Assembly: GCA_011037195.1 (NCBI GenBank)
Contig: JAAEAF010003827.1
Span: 32,377-96,376 of the forward strand
Length of the DNA: 64,000 bases
Reading direction: 5' to 3'
DNA from: Triatoma infestans
Lineage: Eukaryota; Arthropoda; Insecta; Hemiptera; Reduviidae
This document shows positions 56,427-64,000 of this stretch, piece by piece (positions within the stretch are counted from its first letter, which is position 1; every line of letters begins with the position of its first letter). Below the pieces are notes generated by a model, which saw only the letters and a list, made by a program, of their open reading frames with translations, ran no database searches and was not told the DNA's origin. The position numbers and the translations under genes are program-made.

Positions 56427-57491
56427 CTACAATTCAACATTGTCCCCTTCAAAGTGACTACCTTGAGAAGCCACACAACGCTGAAGACGATTCTTCCATT
56501 CGTCATAGCAGTGCTGGAACTCGGATACTGGAATAGACTTCAGTTGGTCGGTTATGGCTGTTTGAATATTCTCCAATGTTCCAAAATGACGTCCCTTGAG
56601 GTGATTTTTCAATTTGGGGAACAAAAAAAAGTCACATGGACTCAAGTCGGGTGAATAAGGAGGCTGAGGAGCCACAGGAATGTTATTACTGGCCAAATAC
56701 TCATTAATAGAAATCGCGGTGTGACACGGAGCATTGTCGTGATGCAACACCCACTTGTTTTTGATGTTTGGTCTCACACGCATGACTCTTTTTCGAAGTC
56801 TCTCAAGAACTTCTCGGTAAAAATGTTGGTTTACCATTTGGCATTGAGGCACAAATTCTTTGTGAACGATTCCTTGGCTATCAAAAAAGCAAATCAGCAT
56901 GCATTTGATTTTTGACTTGCTCATTCTTGCTTTTTTTGGCCTTGGAGAGGTTGAAGTGTGCCACTGCATGCTCTGACGCTTAGTTTCTGGGTCATACTCA
57001 AACACCCAAGACTCGTCTCCTGTAATAACACGTTCCAAAAAATTGGGATCGTTTTCAATTGCTCCCAAAAAGTCAAGGCTCCTTTCCTTTCTGATGTCTT
57101 TTTGCTCTTGTGAAAGATTTTTCGGAACCATTTTTGCACAAATTTTTCTCATCCCCAATTCATTAGTCAAAATTTGATGAACGGTTGTGTGAGTCAAATT
57201 CAACTCTTCGCCGATCATTCGGACTGTCAAACGACGATCTGAACGCACGAGATCGCGGATTCTGCCAACATTTTCGTCGGTTCTTGAAGATGAAGGCCTT
57301 CCGCTGCGAGGATCGTCTTCAATTGATTCCATTCCTTCTGCAAACGACTTAAACCACCTAGAAACCTGTGCACTCGACAAAACATTGTCTCCATAGGCCT
57401 GGCACAGTTTTCCAAACGTTTCCGTTGCACTGTGCCCAAGTCTGAAGCAAAACCTGATGGCACAACGTTGCTCGTAATCGATATCACTCAT
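56427..57491 (-). CDS. Mariner (DD34D) transposase
   Basis: This is a 354-residue cut-and-paste transposase. The N-terminal helix-turn-helix region (about residues 1-110) includes FCFRLGHSATETF and DPRSGRPSS. A linker VPKNLS follows near residue 122. The catalytic domain holds D in VITGDESWVF, D in WVLHHDNAPCHTA, and D in YSPDLSPCDFFLF, with exactly 34 residues between the second and third, the mariner signature. Length is close to known mariners (about 345). The ATG at 57491 gives MSDIDYEQRCAIRF, a typical start. No stop or shift is present, so the protein may be active. Its terminus is about 190 bp inside the right TIR, room for a minimal promoter. Confidence 0.95.
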   Translation of the reverse strand: MSDIDYEQRCAIRFCFRLGHSATETFGKLCQAYGDNVLSSAQVSRWFKSFAEGMESIEDDPRSGRPSSSRTDENVGRIRDLVRSDRRLTVRMIGEELNLTHTTVHQILTNELGMRKICAKMVPKNLSQEQKDIRKERSLDFLGAIENDPNFLERVITGDESWVFEYDPETKRQSMQWHTSTSPRPKKARMSKSKIKCMLICFFDSQGIVHKEFVPQCQMVNQHFYREVLERLRKRVMRVRPNIKNKWVLHHDNAPCHTAISINEYLASNNIPVAPQPPYSPDLSPCDFFLFPKLKNHLKGRHFGTLENIQTAITDQLKSIPVSEFQHCYDEWKNRLQRCVASQGSHFEGDNVEL

Positions 57492-57644
57492 TTTTACAAC
57501 GCACTGAAAAAACCTTGCTCACAAAAAGTCACTACGGACAGTGCAACAACTCTAGTATTTTCAAATTTGTACTGGACGTGTATCAGATGTTTACTTGCCC
57601 TACCACACATGCGCCGCGTCTCCAGTGTTGCCAGATCGAACACT

Positions 57645-57682
57645 AGAAAATCAGTCTCATTACTTAATTTACACACCTCGTA
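57645..57682 (-). repeat. Mariner right TIR
   Basis: Complement of the left terminus, ending cacacctcgta before the TA duplication. Confidence 0.9.
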
Positions 57683-57684
57683 TA

Positions 57685-58935
57685 TACGTATGAGTCTTAA
57701 ATTCCCCAGCTTTTCCTTAACTTTTGCTTGTTTTCCTAGGGTGTTGGGTAAATGATTTGATACTCTTCTATGGTTAGAATTTAAATCGCTTGCAGTAGGG
57801 AGGATATGTTATGCCTCATGTTGCTATGGGTGCAAGCAAAACACGCACCAATTTCTCCTCTAGTAGATAATCGCGAAAAAATAAAAAAAAAAAAAAAAAA
57901 AAAATCAGAAAAGTCGCAATTTCCTTGTATTAATTTCGACTAAAACCTTATTGTTTGAGACGGTTATGTTCCTTTAAAGGAATATCATAAGTTTGAGGTT
58001 CCTGCGATTTTTCGCTTATAGTTCACACTCAAAAAAACACACATACCTAATTGGCACTCACCACAACCTTGAGACTATTACTGAATTTCCAAAATTTGAC
58101 ATGATCACAATATATCCTCTAATTGTGCAACCGAAAGTAAAAAAATCTGGGAAATTATTCTGAGTGAGGCCTAATTACTTCTGTACAGTTTATTACTAAC
58201 TAGTAGTGGGGGGGGGCAACTTTGATAGGTTAAAAAGGGTATTACATAATTCATTAATTTATTAGTGGCGGAATTGTTTTTTTTTATTCTGGTCTATACT
58301 ACCATCTCCCTCTTATCACGCAAGCATCACTGATCCAGTCCTATATGATTGCATGTTAGAAATGAATCAAGTAAAGGCTGATAGTGTTTGCCAGGCAAGG
58401 CTCAATTTGAGGCGGTCGAACTCCCCCATTCCATTTGACATACTGACATGGATCTTAATAAAATGAGTTTGAAAAGTCTTTTATATGAGCTAAATTAAAT
58501 AACAAAATAAATAAATAAATAAATAAATCCTCATATTTAAAGAAAAATATGGTCAAAAGAATGGCTTCGTTTTCATCACGAAATGGATAATGCCTAACAA
58601 ACATTATTATTACCTTTGAAGACAGATATTTAGTGAAATTTCGCCATTCAAAATTTGTGAAATTTTCATAAAAAAATTCCACAAAAAAGGAAGTCATGGA
58701 AAAGTGAAAATTTGCAGCCGATTTACAGAAAGAGAAAATTGCAATAAAAATCGGGAAAAGTAAAGGTCAATGATGTGCTATTTTTTTTTTTCAAATAAAT
58801 TATTCAAATAAACTAAATTTTTTGACCACTTATTTTAAAAAACCGACATTAAAGGAAAGATAATGGGCAGGAAAACCTATAGGAGTCCTAAATTCGTTAC
58901 TTTTGACTGAAGAGGTCACACTAGATAACAAGAAA
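57685..58935. other. No recognised gene; family C fragment at 57850-58140
   Basis: 57850-58140 has family C words in minus orientation (gaccattt-like, tcactcaaaaaaacacac, a gacatgatcacaata block). The rest is AT-rich with (aaat)n at 58508-58528 and a short poly-G at 58207-58215. Confidence 0.4.
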
Positions 58936-58939
58936 ATAT

Positions 58940-59225
58940 TGTAGAACTTGCTGATGAAGGGCATAACACTCTACGTGTGCGAAACGTGGGAGTTGAAAAA
59001 GAAATACCCGCTCGAAATGAACTATTGGCGAAGAAGTGTAGAGGCATCTCCCGCCTCCAAAATGTCCAAACGACGAAATAAAAGGCAGGATAGGAGCCGA
59101 GCTAAATATACTTATAGAATACAAGAAAACTTATAGATGAATATACACCGACAGTAAGGAGAAAGCGAGGATGACCCAAAAGAAGTTGGATGGACGATGT
59201 CGAGGAAGAGAGGATTGTCGAAAAA
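58940..59225 (+). pseudogene. LINE endonuclease-RT C-terminal scrap
   Basis: LYVCETWELKKK and MNYWRRSVEASPASKM resemble the YGCETWTL and EMNFWRRS segments of LINE C-termini. A later part (RKRG, then SWMDDVEE in a second frame) matches the RPKRSWMDDV tail. Heavily broken. Confidence 0.6.
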
Positions 59226-59249
59226 GAGGGGGTTGTCGAAAAAAAAAAA

Positions 59250-60215
59250 AAATCTTGTGTGAAACACTCACACAACTTTCTCTTACTCCAGTTTTCAAAC
59301 TTAATAGTTTGTGTACCAAATTTAATGAAATTCGTTGGAGTTCATTGAAAACTGAAATGTTCAGTAAAAGCGCACTTCCGGTTTACTAATTTTCTTGAAA
59401 CTCAGAATTTTGGCCATCTATTTATTTCTAATTAATTTTGTTTGGATGATAGAATTCTATAATCAACTATGATAGCATTTTAGAGAAAAACATAACCCCA
59501 CCACTTCCCCCAAAAATGTCCTTAAATGAATTTTTCCAGAGAAATGTTTTAAATAAAAGTTGTAGCTCTTAATGTGTGTAGTTAACATTCATACTTTAAA
59601 GAAAATCGTTGGTGCAGTTTTGAAGAAAATATCAGAAAACTGAAAAATAAACATTTCAGTAAAAAAGCATTTCTGGTCATCCGATTTTTTTTCAAACTCG
59701 GAATTTCAACAACACGTTTAATTCTACTTAATATGATGTAGATGGCAGACTTATATAGTAAACTGAAATAGAACTTTAGAGGAAATCCACCTAACCGCCC
59801 TCCCTTAAAAGTGCCCTTAAATGCATTTTCCCGAAGAAATGTTTCAAATAAAAATGGTAGATTTTTGTATGTATGGTTGATATACTGAGTTTAAAGAAAA
59901 TCACTGGAGCCATTTTCGAGAAAATGGCAAAAAAGTTAAATAATCCATTCAGCAAAGTGGTACTTCCCGTTGAGAAATTTTGTCAGATGACGTACTGTCG
60001 GATCCCATCGAGATTCCTAAACGGAATATCAAGTTTGAATTTTCTACGATTTTTTCGTTTTTGAGCTATGCTGTTCACATACACAGACCATTTGCTAAAA
60101 AAACACTTTTTTGGACTCAGGGGACTTCAAAACGGATATTTCCGGTGAAAACTCGATATCGAAAATTTGACACGATTTCAATACTTCCTCTTTCTTACTA
60201 GAAATAACAGAAAGT
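59250..60215 (-). repeat. Family C 1-kb repeat
   Basis: Nearly full length in minus orientation, from tgtgaaacactcacacaact to an end resembling agaggaagtattgaaatc. The acttccgg-type landmark recurs at about 59377, 59670 and 59965, a period near 294 bp, as in the copy at 35605-36592. Confidence 0.8.
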
Positions 60216-60409
60216 AAAAAAAAATTAATGTTTATGATATTTTTCTTAATTATAAGATTTATTTTTTGTAATCTAACAGTTTTTTTTTTTTTTTATGTTT
60301 TCACAAATACACCTGCTTCATTTTATTTGTAAACATTCAAAAGGATCCGCAGGGCGTGTTTGAAAAAGCTAAAGTGGTGGTCTTATATAAAAATATACTG
60401 GTCATATGT

Positions 60410-60442
60410 ATAGAATGTGTGTGTGTCGTGTGTGTGTGGTGT
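60410..60442. repeat. (GT)n microsatellite
   Basis: gt repeats with interruptions. Together with the ac run at 60623-60680 it forms an imperfect inverted pair about 190 bp apart. Confidence 0.85.
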
Positions 60443-60622
60443 GTTCGTAGTTGTAAAGTGAACCACAGTGTATGATAATGCTATACATAACAACAGATGT
60501 TGCCCTCCATGCCACCTGACGTCTCCATTTAGTTATCCCATATACAAACCCACTAGGTTTCATACTTACATCATATTTGTACAACAAACACATTAATAAA
60601 TACCCAATATTCTCATAGTGCA

Positions 60623-60680
60623 GACACACACACACAACACACACACACACACACAACACACACACACACACACACACATA
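60623..60680. repeat. (AC)n microsatellite
   Basis: ac repeats with three aaca interruptions. The 102-codon minus ORF crossing both tracts is low complexity. Confidence 0.9.
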
Positions 60681-61020
60681 ATATGTAAAATGTCCATAAC
60701 ATAACGACATGGATAAATGTCAATATTAGATTATATTTATTATTCAAATTGTAACATTATTAGTTGTGTTCCTTTCAAAACTACTTTAAAATTCATCTCT
60801 ATGAAAATTATTTTGCTATATACGTATATAAGATAATTAAAATATTTTAATCAATATTAACAACAATTAATATTTGTATTAAATTATTAAATATTAATTT
60901 TCTAATTACATAAAATATTCATTTATTTATTTGTCCTAATAAAAGTACAAACATGCCAATAACATTGAACCAAATCCATAATATTTTCAATTTAAAGACA
61001 TAAATTGCGTAAAACTATAT
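60681..61020. other. No recognised feature
   Basis: Very AT-rich; nothing recognised. Confidence 0.45.
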
Positions 61021-61024
61021 AAAA

Positions 61025-62012
61025 AAAAAAATCTGGTGTGAAACACTCACACAACTTTCTCTTACTCCTGTTCTCACAATTATAATTAGCAAATGTTATA
61101 GTTTGTGTACCAAATATAACGAAATTCGTCGAAAACTGAAAAAGCTGTTCAGTAAAAGCGCCCTTCCGGCTTACTAATGTTCTTAAAACATGGAATTTTG
61201 GCCATCTATTTATTTCTAATTAATTTTATTTGGATGATAGAATTACTATACCACTTTAGAAGAAGCTGTAACCCCACCCCTCCCCTTAAAATGCCCTTAA
61301 ATGAATTTTTCCAGAGAAATATTTTAAATAAAAGATGTAGACCTTTGCATTTTTAATTTATATATGAAGTTTCAAGAAAATCGTAACCGCCATTTTTGAG
61401 AAAATCGCGAAAAACTTAAAAAAAATCATTCACTTCCGGTTATCCGATTTTTTTCAAACTCGGAATTTCAACAAGATATTCTAATTAACATTATTTAGAT
61501 GACAGAATTGTCTAATAAACTGAAATAGAACTTTAGAAAAAACCGTAACCCCACCCCTCCCCAAAGTCCTCTTAAATGCATTTTCCCGGCGAAATGTTAC
61601 AAATAAAAGTTGCAGCTCTTTGTATGTGTAGTAGGTATACGATGTTTAAAGAAAATCGTCGGAGCCATTTTTGAGAAAATCGCAAAAACGTAAAAAAAAC
61701 AACAACTAGTAATGTGGTACTTCCGATTGAGGAATTTTGACGGTGATACCTAAACGTAATATCAAGTTTCAAATTTCTACGGTTTTTCGTTTTTGAGCTA
61801 TGCTGTTCACATAAACATATATACACAGACCATTTGGTAAAAACCACTTCTTTGGACTTAGGGGACCTCAAAATGGATATTTCCGGTGAAAACTCAATAT
61901 CGAAAATTTGAAACGATTACAATACTTCCTCTTATGTTGCACCTATAAGCTTGTTAATAAATAAATAAATAAATAAATACTTCCTCTTACTAGGATTAAG
62001 AGAAAGTAATTA
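61025..62012 (-). repeat. Family C 1-kb repeat with a 43-bp retro-insertion
   Basis: Full-length minus copy with three internal units (about 61165, 61435, 61720). The end near 61921 is duplicated around a short insertion at 61935-61977. Confidence 0.8.
61935..61977 (+). mobile_element. Very short 5'-truncated retrotransposon insertion
   Basis: A 43-bp piece, tgttgcacctataagcttgt plus an (aaat)n tail, flanked by exact tacttcctctta repeats at 61923-61934 and 61978-61989. The tail and duplication indicate target-primed reverse transcription. The source element is not identified in this window. Confidence 0.7.
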
Positions 62013-62029
62013 GCTGTTTTTATTTTCTC

Positions 62030-62585
62030 TTACTAATCATAGTAAGAGGAAGTTTTGCGATCGTGCCACCGGAAATACACTGTTTAAGGTTCCCCGGGTC
62101 TAAAAAAGTGGTTTATAGAAAATTGTGTGTATATGTGTGGATGTGCGTGAAATAAATATCTCAAAAAATAAAAAGTTGCAGAAAACTCAAACTTGGTATT
62201 CTGTTTAGATACTATCACCGCATTAGACACGAAGATTTTGGGCTAAATCCATCAACCGGAAATGCCACTTTACGAATGTTTTTTTTTTTTTCAGTTTTGT
62301 TGTGATTTTCTCGAAAACGGCTCCAACGATTCTCTTTAAATTTGGTATATCAACAAGATATACAAAGAACTACAACTTTTATTTGATATATTTCTCCGGG
62401 AAAATTCATTTAAAGGGACTTTTGGTAGAAGAGTGCGGCTATGTTTTCATCAATAATGTGCTATAGAATTCTGTCAACTAAATAATATTAATTATTGAAG
62501 CCAATTTGAAGAAATCGGTTGACCGGAAGTGCGACTTTAATGAATGAGACGGTGAATTTTGAGAAAATTCCACATTGCGTGGATC
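62030..62585 (+). repeat. Family C repeat, plus orientation, head to head with 61025-62012
   Basis: It starts tcttactaatcatagtaaga and runs through two internal units (caaccggaaatgcc at about 62253, ccggaagtgcgac at about 62523). It faces away from the previous copy across an 18-bp gap. Confidence 0.75.
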
Positions 62586-62990
62586 TTTAAAATACTCTTT
62601 CAATACTTTGTGGACTGCGCCACCCCACCACAATATAATGAATAGCTACAAACTCCAGGGCTAAGAAAATTTATTAAATGAAAATAATTAATACCTTGGA
62701 GAAATTCTTATTGGTGTTTAACATAAATTTTATTTTATCCTACTAGTATAAACGGCCAATTTCAAAATGGCGGATCTTGCATTTCCACCTAATTCTCTTT
62801 TGCCTTATTTTCATATAATGGAATGAAAATTCTGCATTTTTTTTCTTTTTAGCTCACAATAAAGAAAACAAACAAAAATGCAAAGAATCAAGTTATTTCT
62901 GATATACGTAATATTTATGGTTTTATATAATTAATTGAGTTATAAAATATGCTGGGGAATGATGAATTTTTTTGAGAATTGAAAGTGGCA
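62586..62990. other. No recognised feature
   Basis: AT-rich; nothing recognised. Confidence 0.45.
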
Positions 62991-62994
62991 AGTT

Positions 62995-63930
62995 TTTTTG
63001 GGCACAAATCTATCAAACTTCCAGGTATTGTTGGCTTCACAGCATTCATCCCTATAGAAGAGCTCAGTATAGGTTGTGGCAGATTTAGATTCTCATTGGG
63101 AGACCGGACAGGGCTAACAGGGAGATTTTGCTGTGTCTTTCATGTACCTCTCTCAAGCATATGGTCTCTTCCCTTACAGGACATCGTGATTTCAGGAGAC
63201 ATTACTACAAGATGGAACTTATACCATCTTGTGATGGAACTATTGTAGAGTTTGCGAGGGAGAGAAAGAAACTCCTGTCCATCTTAGGGCAGATTGCTTG
63301 GATTGTGTGGAAATTATGTTTAGAACTTTAAGTCGGAAGATACGGGAATAGAGGGCAATGAGAGGGCGGATCAGTTGGCTAGGGAGAGATCCAAGATTTA
63401 TAAAAGTAAGTAAGCAGGGAATTTCGGAATATCTCCTGTCCCTCAGCAGGACAGGTATGAGGAACTTGGTGGGGGTAGTGACTGGACACACTTGGGAAAC
63501 GGTGTCAGGGAAATGGTGTATCACTATTTCTGTCAGTGTCCCCGTTTCGCTGGTACTAGGTTTCGCATATTTGGGAAGGTACCACTCTCGCAGGATTGCC
63601 TAGGCGAGTTGGAGTTAAAGGATATCTTGGGATATTGTAGACTGACCGGTAGGCTACTGGGGGAGACTATTTAAGGGTAAATGATTGGGGGGGGGGCAAT
63701 CGGGGAGGGATAAAAGCCATATAGGCTTAGGTCCCATGCCACCAGGCATCCGGTTAATAATAAATTTAGGTCGGAAGAGGATGTCTGTGCTTCCCTTTAA
63801 CGTTTTGGTCCAATTTGTTATGACTGTTTTGATGGACAAGAACTCTTGTTTAGACCAGGGTTGTTGTCCCAGAGGAGCTTTAGTTAGAGTAAGGTTTGGT
63901 TAATCTCCCCTCTACTGAATAATAATAAAC
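62995..63930 (+). pseudogene. LINE RNase H to C-terminus remnant
   Basis: The plus strand, in several frames, shows the last RNase H motif (GIEGNERADQLARE), then YLLSLSRTGMRNLVGVVTGH, a zinc-binding-like YHYFCQCPRFAGTRF and a C-terminus (ELKDILGYCRLTGRL). A long 3' UTR ends in aataataataaa at about 63918-63930. The upstream part (63050-63300) probably holds the decayed start of RNase H. No RT remains. It is related in layout, but not closely in sequence, to 22475-23535. Confidence 0.7.
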
Positions 63931-64000
63931 TGCCACTTCAATTGTGCTGGTGCTTGACGTTCCATAACGTAGGCTCAAGTTAGATCTCATTTATTTACTA

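Larger units (their letters stand above)
56366..57682 (-). mobile_element. Full-length mariner transposon
   Basis: 1317 bp. The inverted termini start tacgaggtgtgtaaat and extend about 38 bp with one or two differences. A TA target duplication lies at 56364-56365 and 57683-57684. It encodes one uninterrupted transposase on the minus strand. It has the expected mariner size (about 1.3 kb), and a truncated relative sits at 34308-35069. Confidence 0.95.

Noticed and set aside
60402..60710. 102-codon minus-strand ORF
   Set aside because: It is driven by the (GT)n and (AC)n tracts and has no domain.

Overview
The window looks like intergenic or intronic DNA from an AT-rich, repeat-dense animal genome, most likely an arthropod and probably an insect. 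The reasons are a full-length mariner (DD34D), pogo/Tigger-type DNA elements, several kinds of non-LTR retrotransposon ends, a Ty3/Gypsy-like LTR element, tRNA-derived SINEs and many foldback elements. I recognise no host protein-coding gene, rRNA or functional tRNA gene. Almost every readable protein fragment belongs to a mobile element, and species cannot be fixed from the sequence alone.

Layout. 0-6 kb: a LINE copy split by a second LINE, plus short interspersed repeats. 6.3-9.4 kb: MITEs and foldbacks. 10-11.3 kb: a decayed pogo/Tigger element. 11.4-16.3 kb: an inverted repeat pair, a MITE, two ribozyme-bearing foldbacks (one carrying a LINE insertion) and a SINE. 17-18.9 kb: a SINE head and a decayed mariner. 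22.5-27.7 kb: two LINE 3' ends, a SINE and a probable solo LTR. 29.8-33.1 kb: two LINE ends in tandem, one split by a foldback, then a long palindrome. 34.3-35.3 kb: a truncated mariner joined to a SINE. 36.9-37.9 kb: a LINE with target duplication. 38.3-42.5 kb: a complete-looking LTR element that has gag and a protease remnant but no polymerase. 45.1-46.2 kb: a LINE with target duplication. 47.8-50.8 kb: a nested 3-kb palindrome. 56.4-57.7 kb: an intact mariner. 59-62.6 kb: several copies of a 1-kb repeat with an internal period of about 290 bp. 63-63.9 kb: a LINE 3' end.

The most interesting signal is a hammerhead-ribozyme-like motif: CTGANGA, a stem II hairpin, GAAA, a tiny stem III, a cleavage triplet and a complementary stem I. 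It recurs in both arms of a foldback family (six copies, about 0.3, 8.8, 13, 15-16, 30.5-31.3 and 52.7 kb). Related versions with different stem II sequences lie in three other repeats (6.9-7.1, 12.4 and 42.6 kb). The best copy, 13162-13199 on the + strand, keeps every core base and all three stems. All copies carry one extra base between CTGANGA and stem II, so activity is unproven.

Overall the window is a layered record of insertions. At least five target-site duplications of 9-23 bp can be read, several insertions are nested, and the order of events can be inferred. Only the mariner transposase at 56427-57491 appears to be an intact gene.
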